In this document: in pieces, positions 29,131-39,612 of the stretch
How the letters are laid out: every line of letters begins with the position of its first letter
Position numbering within the stretch: position 1 is the stretch's first letter
Source of the DNA: Phocoena phocoena
Lineage: Eukaryota; Chordata; Mammalia; Artiodactyla; Phocoenidae
Reading direction: 5' to 3'
DNA: 64,000 bases
NCBI RefSeq assembly: GCF_963924675.1
Contig: NC_089226.1
Location: forward strand, 53,692,205-53,756,204
Position numbers and translations under genes: made by a program
The notes under the pieces: generated by a model
The model's input: the letters and a program-made list of their open reading frames with translations, nothing else
Databases searched by the model: none
What the model was told of the DNA's origin: nothing

Positions 29131-29858
29131 CACACACACACCGCAGCCACCACCGGCAATCCAATAGGCGACAGGGATTAACTCAGACAGAATCCCACGA
29201 AGTTCAGAGGCTCGGGTTGTGAAGGATATGAATTTTCTTCCCCGTGCTTTTCCTCCCCAGGTCTTGGCTCTGCTCCCAGACAGCCCCCCTTCTCCTCCTC
29301 CCTTTCCTGAATGAAGTCCAGCTACATCCCTGACCCCCAGCCAACTCTGACCCCGAGGGCTGGCGGCTTTCTCACTCACAGCAATAATAAAACAAGAAGT
29401 AGATTTTCATCTTTGCTTTTGTACAGCCATTAAGTGTGTCTCACTTACCTTTACAATCAGCCTCTGCTCCCGTCTCAGAGGGTGGTTTACTTTGAATAGA
29501 GGCCTGAAGATTGCTGAAACCTGCGAGGGTCTAAGAATTCCCATTTCAGCATCTCTTCTCCTAGGACAAGTTGATGCTTGATGGCAGTGAGATCTGCTCA
29601 CCTTACTCTGAATCAGGGAGGGCTGGCTGGTGCTCCGAGGATGTTTAAAGAATAAGTGACCTGGGAGCAGGGCGTGGGGAGGCGGGAGTGGGTGGCTGGA
29701 AGGCTTCCTGGGGGAAGCAGTGATCTACCTTGAAGGAAGGCAGATCCCTGGAGAAGGACAGCAGAGAGGTGGGGAGTCTAGGCTGGCCAAACCAGAAGAC
29801 GATGCTGTAGGAATGATCCTCCTTGACCCATGAGGAAACCAAGTGCACTTGTGCGTGT
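29131..29858. other. No recognisable feature
   Basis: Starts with a short CA run (29131-29142). No repeat or gene recognised in the rest. Confidence 0.45.
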
Positions 29859-29928
29859 GTGTAATATTAGTGCTGGAAGGGACTTGAGACATCACCTGAG
29901 CCAGTTCTCCCATTTAAAAGAACCTCTA
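29858..29928 (-). repeat. MIR3 remnant
   Basis: 'tagtgctggaagggacttgagacatcacctgagcc' region (29868-29902) matches the MIR3 tail, reverse complement. Confidence 0.55.
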
Positions 29929-30500
29929 CTTCACCACAGCCAGCCTGACCAGTGGAGCTCAGGCAGCCCTTTTGTGTGAATTAGGAAATGATGCTCCTTC
30001 CATCCCCAGCTGAACACAAGTGAGCCCATCCCTGAATCACTCCCATCAGCCGTATGTCCTTGAGCGGTGAACACCCTGCGCAACCATATGTAGCATCCCT
30101 AGAACAGAGACCGAAACTGGGTCAAAAGCAGGCTTCTCTCAATTACAGCTCTCTCTGTGCCTCCTAGCATACCCTCTGCCACACTGAAACCCTCACCATA
30201 CTGAATTCTACCTGGTTTCTAAGAAGTTCCCTATATCTCAGAGCTCAACCACCCACGTTCTAGAATTTGAATGTTCATATTATATATACACAAGCATATA
30301 TGAATTAACAGACCCTGGTATACTCACGTGTGTGTATACATCCCCTTCAGGTATACAAAGATGGCACTGCTGATGGCAGAACGTGTATGTATACAGGGTG
30401 GGCAGGTTGCCGCTTACTTCTGCGCTTGTCACCCAGCCTCTCCCTGCTCACACCTTGACCTTTCACTGTGAATGCAGGGTTCCCCCCACAGACAATATTT
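29929..30500. other. No recognisable feature
   Basis: Contains an AT-rich stretch with 'tatatatacac' (30280-30350). No repeat named. Confidence 0.4.
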
Positions 30501-30502
30501 TT

Positions 30503-30818
30503 CAACACTCGGTCCCTTTTTGCTGATCCCTCTACCTGGAGTGCTTTTCTCACACTGATTCCACCTAGCAGATTCCTTCACAGCTGTGCTCCGGCCACAG
30601 CTCCTCTCCGAGGCCTTCCTTGAATCACGCTCCCACCCCTCTTTTTACCCGTGTCCCTTGTGCATCCGTTGCATGCGTGGCACCGTATTGTATCTGGGTT
30701 TCCATGGTAGTTTCTGCACTAGAGAGTGAAGCTCCCAAGGCAGAGCCCACAGTCTAACCCATCTCTGTGTCCACAGTATACATCCTGGCGCACTGAGGAG
30801 GCACCCGCGATGTTTGTG
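30503..30818 (+). repeat. L2 LINE 3' end
   Basis: 'tccctctacctggagtgctt', 'ctcctctccgaggccttcc', 'gagagtgaagctcccaaggcagag' region and 'atctctgtgtccacagtata' follow L2 to near its end. A 183-residue minus frame crosses it and is antisense chance. Confidence 0.8.
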
Positions 30819-31442
30819 GTTGGATGGAGCTGATAGCCCGATGGTGAATGAGTTAGCACCGAAAGAGGAAGGGAGATCCTTCATTGCACAGGCCCAGGAA
30901 AATGGCCACAGCTTAATATCCTGGGAGAGCAGGGGCAGGTGCTCGACTGACCAAGGGCCTGTCTCAGATACCCTGTCCCAGGTTCTGGTGTCACCCTTCC
31001 AAAGTAGACACATCCCACCCATCCTCCCAGATAGGGAGCCTGTGGAGAGGACAACCTCTTTTTCACCCTGCACTTTGAAACTTAGTTGAAATGCACATCC
31101 CCATGCACCTGGCTGGGTCTCCCTTCTCCGCTTCACCTTGTAGATCCAGGAGCCCCAAACAGACAGTCCTTTCCTCTCCTCAGCCAGCACTGTCACCTGG
31201 TCCTACTCAAACTGTTAACAGGGAGAGGTGGCAGCTGCTAAGAAAATCTGCATGACCCATCTCATCTTCCTCTCCCCAGCACACATTGTCCTAGCAGCTC
31301 CTGAGTGCTGGGCCATAGCCTTTAGGCACCAGGCCAGAACTACCCACCCCAGGTACCCAGTGTGAGTGAATGAGTTAACACGGGGGCACAGCTAGTGATC
31401 CCCTCTGCTCCAGGGTGGTTAGAAAGGGGGCTGCCGGACCAA
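30819..31442. other. No recognisable feature
   Basis: No repeat or gene recognised. Confidence 0.45.
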
Positions 31443-31606
31443 TACAGTCAGCCCTGCTCTTCATAACCACACGTTCTGCATCTGCGCATAAGGAGGGCTG
31501 ACTGTACTACGGCCATTCTATATAAGGGACGTGAGCATCCATGGATTTTGGTATCCATGGGTGTCCTGGAACCAGTCCCCCTCAGTTACTGAGGCACAAC
31601 TGCATA
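31443..31606. mobile_element. MER2/Tigger-like DNA transposon remnant
   Basis: TA then 'cagtcagccctgctcttc' at 31445, 'ttctatataagggacgtgagcatcc' region, 'ggattttggtatccatggg' and 'ctggaaccagtcccc' are typical of this Tc1/mariner group. Inside it, 'cagtcagccct' (31445-31455) and 'agggctgactg' (31494-31504) form a perfect 11-base inverted pair. Confidence 0.8.
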
Positions 31607-31637
31607 AGGGCAATGGTAAAACCTGGTCCCACCCTGA

Positions 31638-31886
31638 AGGTGGTACAGGTAGGAGGGTCTCCTATAAAAGAGGATGGGCATCAGTCTGTGAGAGCGATCG
31701 TGATGGAGATGTACAAAGTGTCTCAGCTGCAGACAGGGGGATGGCATCATTTCTGCAGAAGTGATCTAGAAAGACTTTACAGGAGAGGTGATATTTAAAC
31801 TAAGCCTCAAAAGATAAGTAGAAATTTACCAGCAGGAAATGTCTCTGGGGCCAGACCGTGGAAGGTGATAGGCAGAAAGTAAGGGA
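31638..31886 (-). repeat. L2 LINE fragment
   Basis: 'ctagaaagactttacaggagagg', 'tgatatttaaactaagcctc' and 'gctgcagacagggggatggc' agree with the L2 reverse complement ('...gaggaggtgacatttgagctgagacc'). Confidence 0.65.
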
Positions 31887-31892
31887 AGAAAT

Positions 31893-32107
31893 GAAAACAA
31901 CAGTAAGAGCAGCTCTATTAGGTACTGACCGAGTGCCCGCTATGGATTATCTCATTTAGTCCTCAATACAGCACTGCGGGTATCCCCATTTTACAGCTGA
32001 GGGAACTGAGGCACAGAGAGGTTCACTAATTGGCCAGAGTCACACAGCTAATAAGTGGCAGAGCTAGGATTCAAAACTAAGCTTTGTTCCATAGGCCACC
32101 TTCTTAG
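31893..32107 (-). repeat. MIR SINE
   Basis: 'ggattatctcatttagtcctc', 'tatccccattttacagctgag', 'gtcacacagctaataagtggc' and the head 'ttgttccataggccacc'. A well-preserved MIR reverse complement. Confidence 0.92.
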
Positions 32108-32111
32108 AAAC

Positions 32112-32346
32112 ATTAAACTTCAGATATCTGTGTACCTATTATTTGGAAGGCACTGGATGGTACTTTCCAAATGTGGACTTATTAAACCCTCTCAGTAATC
32201 CTTTGAAACCTTTTATGCCCATTTTACATGTGGAGAAACAGAGGCTTAGAGGGGTTGCCCAGCTTGTCCAGCTCCCATGGCTTTGAACCTGGGCTTTGAA
32301 CCTCCACCTCCTGCCTGGCTCCAGAACTCCCTCTACCGCATGGTAG
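32112..32346 (-). repeat. MIR SINE
   Basis: 'tgcccattttacatgtggag', 'aaacagaggcttagaggggt' and 'ggctccagaactccctctacc' are the MIR reverse complement, tandem with and parallel to the copy at 31893. Confidence 0.85.
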
Positions 32347-33192
32347 AGCCTGCCTCTCTGGTTCCATCAGTCTTTTGCACCCCTTGCTGCCTTGCTAGAA
32401 GGCCTCCTGGGCTTACCCCCTGGGTGATCACAAAAAGAACCACTGCCCCAAAAGCCCATAAAAATAAGGCTGGTTCATGGCCAGGCTGGAGAAGGCTCAC
32501 TTCACTGACAGCCTCTGCCCTCACAGCAGTTAGGCCCTGTAGCACCAAGCCTGCTGAGAGGGCTTCATAAATACTTGTGCTCAGCCAAATTTATTGGCAA
32601 GAGATATTAATCACATTTTAAAACTAAAAAGTGAAATAAATAATAAGTGGCAATATTCTGCTTCCATAAAATCCACCTGCAGCTCCGATAGGTAGCTGGC
32701 ACCTTGCCCTCTTGAACTGTCACACAGCCCTGCTCACTGCCGTAAATGTTACCATCCCTCCTTAGACAGGTAACCAGCTCTGACAGGAATTCACAGATGT
32801 GTGCAAGTGGCTCACGGCTGCCCCGGCATCGTAAAATTGAGTAGACGGAATTTTCCTGGGCCTGCTGGGTGGCAGAGAGGAAATTACTAACTATGAGTAT
32901 GTTTGAGTCTGTGTGTGTTAGGGGGTGGAGGGCGAAGGCGGCAGAGAGAAGGGGAGGGCCGACAGAGAGCAGATCCTCATCCGGACACAGTCACCAAATG
33001 TGGACCCATTTCAGGGCCAGGGGCATGAAGGTTACCAGGGCCAGCGACCAGTGCCATTGCTGGCCTGGGAGCACGTGAGGAAAGAGGGGAGATCTGTTTT
33101 ATTGTTTGATTAATAGTTTGTCTTCTTCCAATTACAAAAGTAATACTATCTGAATGATGTGTCCTTCTGAGGGTATAACATTTGGAGGTACA
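32347..33192. other. No recognisable feature
   Basis: About 850 bases. Includes an AT-rich run near 32580-32645. No repeat or gene recognised. Confidence 0.4.
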
Positions 33193-33476
33193 TGACACCC
33201 TTTTGGCCCTTTTCGGTGATGTTAATTTTGATCACTTTGTTAAGATGGTGTGTCGGGGTTCTCTGGAGATGTACAACGAATAGAATATATATATAAAGAG
33301 ACTTACATATCTATATATATGGGGAGAGAGAGAGAGAAAGAGATTGACTGATTGATGGTAAGGAATTGACCCACAATTGTGGGGCTGACCCATCTGAAAT
33401 GTGCAGGGCAGGCAGGTAGGCTGGAAACTCAGGCAGGAGTTGATCCCTCAGTCTTGAGGTAGAATTTCTTTCTCTG
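33193..33476 (-). repeat. LTR-like element, left part split by a SINE
   Basis: 'cggggttctctggagatgtac' (33255-33275), 'taaagagacttacatatc', 'ggtaaggaattgacccac' and 'ggctggaaactcaggcagg' recall a dispersed LTR-type repeat. It resumes after the SINE with 'tgattggatgaggcccacccac'. Family not named. Confidence 0.6.
33285..33344. repeat. TA and GA simple repeats
   Basis: 'atatatatataaagagac' then 'tatatatatgggg' and 'gagagagagagaaagag' within the LTR-like element. Confidence 0.85.
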
Positions 33477-33708
33477 AGAAACCTCAGGTTCTTCCCTGAT
33501 GGTGCAGTGGATAAGACTGCACACTCCCAATGCAGGGGGCCCGGGTTCAATCCCTGGTCAGGGAACTAGATCCCACATGCATGCCGCAACTAAGAGTTCA
33601 CATGCCGCAACTAAGGAGCCCGCGAGCTGCAGCTAAGGAGCCCGCCTGCCACAACTAAGACCCCACGCAATCAAATAAATATTTAAGAAAAAGAAAAAGA
33701 AACCTCAG
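33477..33708 (+). mobile_element. Older CHR-type SINE with 11-base target duplication
   Basis: The body at 33488-33697 starts 'gttcttccctgatggtgcag', has the B-box 'gggttcaatccct', and contains repeats of 'gccgcaactaag' before an A-rich tail. 'agaaacctcag' flanks it at 33477-33487 and 33698-33708. More diverged than the short CHR copies. Confidence 0.93.
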
Positions 33709-33922
33709 TTTTTGCTCATAAGACCTTTCATCTGATTGGATGAGGCCCACCCACATCGAGGATAATCTCCTTTATTAAGTCAACTGATTTTAGATGTTCA
33801 CTACATCTACAAAACACACTCACAGCACCGCCTAGATTGAGTAATTGGGTATTATAGCCCAGCCAAGTTCCCACATAAAACCTACCATCACACATGGTTT
33901 CCAGGTCCCCTACTGCAGTGTT
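33709..33922 (-). repeat. LTR-like element, right part
   Basis: 'tgattggatgaggcccacccacatcg' region (33732-33757), 'aaacacactcacagcacc' and 'tagcccagccaagttcccacataaaacc' region complete the element split at 33476. Confidence 0.65.
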
Positions 33923-34067
33923 TTCCTTTGTAGTAACTATTTTGTAGGGAGACACTTCAGGACTATGTAAATATCCTATTTCTCATCAAATCGTTTCCCC
34001 CTCAATTGGCATCTATTACTGATTTTTGCTGGAATCGGTCTTTACAGGGACAGTTCCATAAAGTGCG

Positions 34068-34246
34068 TTCCCCGGGAGAGGGGATTGGGAACCTGGTTTC
34101 AGGCCCCAGCTCTACCACTCACTTGGTCATGTGACCTGGGAGATGTTACCTGACCTTCCCGAGCCAGGGTCTTCCCTGCTCAACTAGGGGTGACAGTACT
34201 TGCTCTAAAGGCTTGGACTGCTTACTAAATGCAGTAACAGGTACGA
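34068..34246 (+). repeat. MIR SINE
   Basis: 'ggccccagctctaccactcac' and 'gtgacctgggagatgttacctgacc' region (34131-34155) are MIR head side and core. The tail 'gacagtacttgctctaaagg' is weak. Confidence 0.7.
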
Positions 34247-34487
34247 AGAAGACGCTCCCCGAAGTCTGTGGCATCAAAGGCGCGAAATATATACGTCCAT
34301 GCCTCAGTGAAGTAACAGCTGACTCGTCCTTGGGCAACGTTGATTAGCAGAGTGATCTGAGACCACTGGGAAAGTCCCTTAAGCCAAATCATCATTCTCC
34401 TTATCCTCCTCGTCATGGGATGCAATGTTAAATCCCACCATTAGCACTGCCCCGGGAATGTTAACCAACTGTGACAGGAGACACCGT

Positions 34488-34646
34488 CTGAAAAATGTTC
34501 CCAGAGCTAGCAACATTGAAGCTGAGTCCTGAAGGACAAAGAGGAAAAGTGCTCCCAGTGGAGGGAGTAGTGTGGGCAATGGAGTTGGGGTGCAGGGAGG
34601 AAGAGGGAGAGTGGCTATCTGGGAAGCTTGGGCAGGTATTATTGTT
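34488..34646 (-). repeat. L2 LINE fragment
   Basis: 'attgaagctgagtcctgaagg' and 'gtgctcccagtggagggag' match the L2 reverse complement. Confidence 0.6.
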
Positions 34647-34782
34647 TTCCCGAAAAAGCACAGAGGGAATTGTCTATGTATTGTCCTTTTCCCTGTTATT
34701 ACTATAATGATTATCATTACCATTCTCAAGTAGTGTGTAGTTACACTCTGGTACACACAGAAGAAAGCGTCTCAGTCTTCTG

Positions 34783-35065
34783 AGTGAGAAGCAGCATGGC
34801 ACAGTGGTTATGATATGGACTCTGGAGCCAGGATGCTTGGGTTCGAATCTCAGCTCTGCCACTTCACTAGTTGTAGGACCCCGAGCAAATTAATTAACTT
34901 TTCAGTGCCTCTGCTTCCTCCTCTGTAAAATAGGGATGACAGTAATAGTAACTTCCTCACAGGACTGGAGTGATGATTAAGTGAGTTCATGTTTCTTAAG
35001 GCCTTAGCATGGTACCTGGCAGGCGCAGAGTAAGCAATGTGTACGTGCTGGATAAATAAGGAAGT
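34783..35065 (+). repeat. MIR SINE, full length
   Basis: 'agcatggcacagtggttatg', 'actctggagccaggatgc', 'gggttcgaatctcagctctgcc', 'tctgtaaaatagggatgac' and 'gcatggtacctggcaggcg'. The best-preserved MIR in the window, with a legible tRNA B-box. Confidence 0.95.
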
Positions 35066-35232
35066 ATATTTTAGACATTTACTTAAAAAGTTACTGTTTT
35101 CCTTCAAGCTACCCAACAACACACTGTCAGTGCTCTCATTTATCTCCAGCCCATTTACTTTACAGTTTACTTGGCTACTTCACTGAAGAGCTCGTCACTG
35201 CTGTCGTAGAAACTGCAGAAGACGGAGAGGGG

Positions 35233-35397
35233 GAGGGTCAGGAGATGTGAGTTCTGGTCCCAGCTCTGCCATTACCCTGCACTGTGACCTTGGACAAGTC
35301 ACCATCTCTGTCTGAGCCTCGATTTTCCCATCTGTAAAGTGGGAGAGTTGAACAAGATGTTATCAGAGAGCACTTCCAACCTAAAGCCCTGAGTGTT
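35233..35397 (+). repeat. MIR3 SINE
   Basis: 'gagttctggtcccagctctgcc', 'gtgaccttggacaagtcacc' and 'gttgaacaagatgttatcag' with 'cacttccaacctaaa' follow MIR3. Confidence 0.8.
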
Positions 35398-35442
35398 GGT
35401 GACCCGTGGAGTGGCTTTCCTTTCAGGGACAGGCAGGGGACT

Positions 35443-35697
35443 GGTGTCCATCCAGCACCTACTATGTGCCAGGCGCTGCTGGGTCCTCTCCTCACATTCT
35501 ATTTGCATGTGGTCCTCACAGCAGCCCGGTAAGGGAGGAATTCTATTCTCACATTACAGTTGGAAGTGCCAAGACTCTGAGAGGTTAGGTGGCCAGCTGG
35601 TCACTCAGCTGATAAGGATCACAGCCAAGACTCCAGCCTGGGACTCCCCATCGCCAAGCATTTTCTTTCCATTAGGCTGGCGTTCTCCCAGTTCAGC
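35443..35697 (-). repeat. MIR SINE
   Basis: 'cagcacctactatgtgccagg', 'gtggtcctcacagcagcccgg', 'ctctgagaggttaggtggcc' and the head 'tccattaggctgg' in reverse complement order. Confidence 0.85.
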
Positions 35698-35707
35698 AAA
35701 GGTTTAA

Positions 35708-35736
35708 TGAAGGAGTGAGTGAGTGAGTGAAGGAAC
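35708..35736. repeat. GAGT tetranucleotide microsatellite
   Basis: 'ggagtgagtgagtgagtga', about five units. Confidence 0.85.
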
Positions 35737-35782
35737 AGAAGCTTCCTTGCCAGTTATGCTTGGGGACATTTCTCCTCTACCT

Positions 35783-36012
35783 CCTCCTTCAAGTAGCTGC
35801 ACTTTGGAGCTAGACAGATGGGTTCGAATCCTGCCTTTACCGCTTACTAGCTGTGTGACTTGGGGCAAATTATGTAACCTCTCTGGGTCTCAGGTTCCTG
35901 GTCTTTAAAAGAGGGATGGATAATGATTCCTACTTCATACAACTATCTGGAGGCTTGAAGAAAGAGCACGTGTAAAACATTTACTACAGTGATTAGAATC
36001 TAGGTGATTTTT
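35783..36012 (+). repeat. MIR SINE, near full length
   Basis: 'ctttggagctagacagatggg', 'ttcgaatcctgcctttaccg', 'ctagctgtgtgacttggggc' and 'agcacgtgtaaaacatttac' in order. Confidence 0.92.
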
Positions 36013-36408
36013 TAAAATAATGTAATGTGGTTGCATAAATCAGTGGTTTTCAGATTTTGAAATTTCACGGGAAAGTAAAATTTCAAAAGAAAAGTTGCCA
36101 ACTTTGTGTTTTGCTAAGTAAGCTGATTAAAGAACATAATTAACGTCTTCTAGCACCATTAATTGATATTAGTAACTAGAGTCTGCCCGGAACTGAGCTG
36201 GTTCTCACAACCACCCAGCTACTTGATTACCTCACTCTTTCAGAGGGCTGCCCAGGGTCAGCCCTTTACCTCTCTGGTTTAGATAAATATTTGCCAAAGT
36301 GAAGTTTGGGGACTCCTTTAGGTCAGCACCGAAAGGTTGAAACTAACTAAGGGGAGAGGGCAGGGGATAGGCACTGACCAGCCTGGCCCATTTGGCAGGT
36401 CCCTCCAG
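36013..36408. other. No recognisable feature
   Basis: AT-rich left half. 'cagtggttttcagattttg' (36041-36059) may be the end of a decayed hAT element. Confidence 0.35.
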
Positions 36409-36409
36409 C

Positions 36410-36642
36410 CCTACCCTGATACAGTGGAAATAGCTCTGAACTAGGAGTCAGAAGATGTCGATTTAGCCTCAACTCTACTTCCTGTTTGCTGTGTGACCTT
36501 GAACATGTCCCTTCCCTGACTTGAGACTCAGTTGACTCATCTCTAAAATAAGGGTTACTGCAATAACCCTGCTGGGCCAACCTCCCAAGGTCATTGTGAG
36601 TATCGGGTGCCACGAAGGGTGCAACACATACGATAGCCTGTG
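36410..36642 (+). repeat. MIR-family SINE
   Basis: 'gaactaggagtcagaagatg', 'gctgtgtgaccttgaacatg', 'cagttgactcatctctaaaat' and 'aaggtcattgtgagtatcggg'. MIR or MIR3. Confidence 0.8.
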
Positions 36643-37185
36643 ATGTGCTGTTTACATGTGAAGGGTCAGCACCACCCTGATATCTGACTGCAGTTAAGGC
36701 GGTCCAGGCCAGGGCTGGGAGGGGCAGGGAGAGAGTCAGATTTTGAGGGTGTGAACCCTAGAGGATGGGGAAGTCCATGTTGTCACACATCCTTTGTTCC
36801 TGGGCTTCCAAACTGGAGGATTTTACCCAATGTTAGACCGGATTTGTGGGGGACACAGGTGACATGAGTTGTAAGGAAGCAATGACAGAAATGGGAGTTC
36901 CAAATGAAGCCAAATTATATTCTTTGGTTTTACACGAGCTATTAAATATGTTGAGAGGGAGAAAACAGTGATTTCACCCTTTTGAACTGAAATCGGGGTT
37001 AGTTGGTGGCTCACACCTGCGCTGTGCTAAGTTGTGGATTCGGTCAGATATAATTACAGAATTTAATTATAAATTGTACTTCACTGGCATGTGCATGTGT
37101 ATTTATTTCAAGAGACAACCTTTCAACGTAGTTCAACCTTTCAAGATAGTCGACATTTAAAAAAGAAAAAATGTCTACCGTAAGA
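36643..37185. other. No recognisable feature
   Basis: No repeat named. AT-rich at 37040-37120. Confidence 0.4.
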
Positions 37186-37190
37186 GTGCT

Positions 37191-37220
37191 ACCACTAAGC
37201 CCGTAGTGGTTCAACCACTA
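37191..37220. repeat. Alternating 7-base inverted repeats (hairpin-forming)
   Basis: 'accacta' (37191-37197), 'tagtggt' (37204-37210) and 'accacta' (37214-37220). The central copy can pair with either neighbour, giving two alternative hairpins with loops of 6 and 3 bases. Confidence 0.8.
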
Positions 37221-37235
37221 GCTCTGGAGGGCTGT

Positions 37236-37308
37236 TGGGGCGGGGCTTAGGGCCTTCGCGGGGGTGTTCGGCCCTGAGTGCTGTGGCCCTGGGGGATTTT
37301 ATAAATCT
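37236..37308 (+). promoter_or_regulatory. GC-box plus TATA-like motif
   Basis: 'ggggcggggc' (37237-37246, a consensus Sp1 site) and 'ttttataaat' (37297-37306) lie about 50 bases apart in a locally CpG-bearing segment. The arrangement is promoter-like, but spacing alone is weak evidence. Confidence 0.2.
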
Positions 37309-37467
37309 CTCCAACTGGACAGGAGTTGCCCAAGGAGCGGAAGTGGGCCAGTTTCCTATCTTTTTCTCATCTTCCCCTGAATCTTGCAAAGCTCTTGTGC
37401 ACAGTGGGATTCCTCGACTGAAGAGCGGCCCCATTCTTACTGTCTCTCCAAAGTCCGGTAGTAAGTC

Positions 37468-37904
37468 CGTACCCTTTGGCCCAATAATAACACTTTAATG
37501 GACATAAGCAGATAATCACGCAAAGGTATTTGTACAAAGATGTTCCTTTGCAGCACTGCCTGTCGTAACAGGACTGGGACAACCTAAAGGCCACTTGCAA
37601 GGGCTGGTTAAATCCAGTAGGGTCACTCCGTACAAGGAAATAGTATGTCCCCTTTAAAAACAGGATTGGCCAGCCATGCATATGGATGTGAAAGGTATTC
37701 GTGATATAGGAAGTAGAGGGGGAAAAAAAGCAGATTACAAAGCAATGTAAATAGGTTGCATCTTTAAAAAAAAGAAAAAAAGTGACTGTGTGACCACACA
37801 CAGCTGCAGGAAACACCCAGAAGGATATTAATTGTGATTCCCTGAGTAGTGGGGACACAGGGGTCTTTATAATTTTCTTTAATGCTTTTCTGTGTTTTGG
37901 GTTA
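37468..37904 (+). mobile_element. Old L1 3' end, left part split by L2
   Basis: 'ggacataagcagataatcacg', 'gtacaaagatgttcctttgc', 'gcactgcctgtcgtaacagg' and 'aaaaagcagattacaaagc' are the 3' terminal region of an old L1. The antisense 214-residue frame at 37367-38011 is an artefact. Confidence 0.8.
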
Positions 37905-38231
37905 CTCACAAAAATTGCTTGAGTACCTACTAGACAAAATCCTTGCTTTTGAGTAGCTTGCAGTGTTGTTGGCAAGAGGCAGAGAATCAAAACATACACA
38001 ATTAATTCCAAATGCTGATAAGTGCTGGGAAGAAAATGAGATCCTTAATGTGAGAGAAACTGACTGGGGGAGGATGAGACCAATTTTAGCAGGGACAGCG
38101 GGGAAGGTGGCTCTATAGAGAGACCATTTAAATGAGACCTGAAAAATGAGAGAGAGGCACCGGATGAAATCTGGGATAGGAGTGTTCTGCGAAGAAGGAA
38201 CCGCTAACGTAAAGTCCCTGGGATGGAAGAG
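37905..38231 (-). repeat. L2 LINE inserted in L1
   Basis: 'gagtacctactagacaaaatcc', 'gtagcttgcagtgttgttgg', 'gataagtgctgggaagaaaatg' and 'gacctgaaaaatgagagag' read as L2 reverse complement. The L1 3' UTR resumes right after it. Confidence 0.8.
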
Positions 38232-38290
38232 AATTTTGTACAATAACCATGTATTATTTCTATAATCAGAAAAAAATTTTATTCAAATAT
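38232..38290 (+). mobile_element. Old L1 3' end, right part
   Basis: 'gtacaataaccatgtattatt' and 'tctataatcagaaaaaaat' match the terminal bases of the same L1 3' UTR as the left part, with the A-rich tail. Confidence 0.8.
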
Positions 38291-38786
38291 CCATTTGATC
38301 CATTCAAAAAAACATAGGACACATCTGAGTCCTCCTGTCGCAGGGGCCCAGTCAGAGAGCAGTAGGAATAAGACTGAGGCTCTGAGGAAGGTGCCCTTCA
38401 GGTACCACATTGAACGATGCTCTAGAGGGACATCTCCCAAGAGGCCAACTCAGGTTTGGCTCGTTTTCTTGGAGGCAATTTTTTTTCTTTACATTTTGAC
38501 ATTTCTGAAAGCAGAAAGTGTCTTACAATCAATGTGTCATTTACACACATTGTGCTTTGTTTTCTTTTTCTCAAAAAGGCTACCACTGAACTGATGATGT
38601 ACTTACAATCGCTGGTGTCTTTGGACTGATGGAATACAGTGATGTGTGTGAGGGATGCTAAGAGGACCGGCCTTGGGAAGTGGAAGGACCTTGTTGGAAG
38701 TAGATGCTTCTTCCTAGAGTGGGAGCATTGTAGGACCATAAGGATGGACTGTGTCTTCTAGATCTCTGTGCCCCCCAGAGCACCAC
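38291..38786. other. No recognisable feature
   Basis: No repeat or gene recognised. Confidence 0.45.
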
Positions 38787-38787
38787 C

Positions 38788-39197
38788 CATAGCCAAGCCT
38801 TGTGCAGGGCCCTGGGGTACAGAAATGCTTACAACATGGCCCTGGTCAGCTCTCAGGGAGCAACTAGAAAGGGAGAGAGGCCTGTAACCACTCAAGTACA
38901 ACCCTACTGTATAAATGCTGGGGTGAGGAGAAGCCCTGGAAGCTGGGGTAGCCAGAGGCAGTACTCTTGGCCACTTAGGTGGGAGGGGGTAGCCTGAGAA
39001 AGCTTCTGAAGAGATTACCATGCAGATACAGAAGGCAGGAAGGACATCCGAAGCAGAGGGATGCCGGCACATGCCAGTGTCTGCAGGTAATGGTGTGCAA
39101 CGGTGGTTGCAGGGCAGGGTGTGCAGAGATGGCACCCTTCCTCTGGAGGCTGTGCTGGGCCTTGGGTGCATGTCAGAGGGATTGGAGAGCTGGAAAG
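38788..39197 (-). repeat. L2 LINE fragment
   Basis: 'gccttgtgcagggccctggggtacag' region, 'acatggccctggtcagctctcagggagc' region, 'gaagattaccatg..' and 'tgggccttgggtgcatgtcag' follow L2 inward from its end. One of the longer L2 copies here. Confidence 0.75.
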
Positions 39198-39215
39198 ATG
39201 ACAGGGCTACATACC

Positions 39216-39418
39216 GTGCTGTCCAGTATGGTAGCCATCTGTCACAGGCAGCTGTTTAAATTAACTAAAATTAAATAGCCTTTTAAAAAGCCATGAGAAC
39301 AGTTGAGAAAAAAGTTAAATTAGATAAAACCTCAGTTCCTCAGTCACACTGGTCACATGGGCAGAGCTCAGCAGCCACATGTGACTTGTTGGACATGTGG
39401 GCAGTGCAGATACAGAAC
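39216..39418. mobile_element. hAT-like non-autonomous DNA transposon
   Basis: 'tgctgtccagtatggtagcc' at the left and 'agccacatgtgacttgttgg' toward the right form diverged inverted ends around 'ttaactaaaattaaatagcc' and 'cagttcctcagtcacactgg'. The same family occurs inverted at 48150-48312. Confidence 0.7.
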
Positions 39419-39507
39419 GTGTATCTTGACAGAAGTTTCCTTGGGGCCGTACTGCTTTCGGATGATCCCTTGAGGATGGGTGGGCGGACAGATGGACAGA
39501 CAAAAGA

Positions 39508-39612
39508 AATAGCAATGACCATAGTGCTGACTGTATACCAGGAACCGTCTAAGTGTTTCACGTGTGTTGTTCCTTGAACGCTCATGACACCCCACAGATT
39601 CATGAACAGGTC
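39508..39612 (-). repeat. MIR fragment
   Basis: 'gtgctgactgtataccagg' and 'gtctaagtgtttcacgtgtg' are the MIR tail, reverse complement. Confidence 0.6.

Noticed and set aside
30645..31196. 183-codon minus-strand open frame
   Set aside because: Overlaps an L2 3' end in antisense; no domain or coding signature.
37367..38011. 214-codon minus-strand open frame with membrane-like residues
   Set aside because: It is antisense to an old L1 3' end and runs into L2. Long antisense frames are common there.
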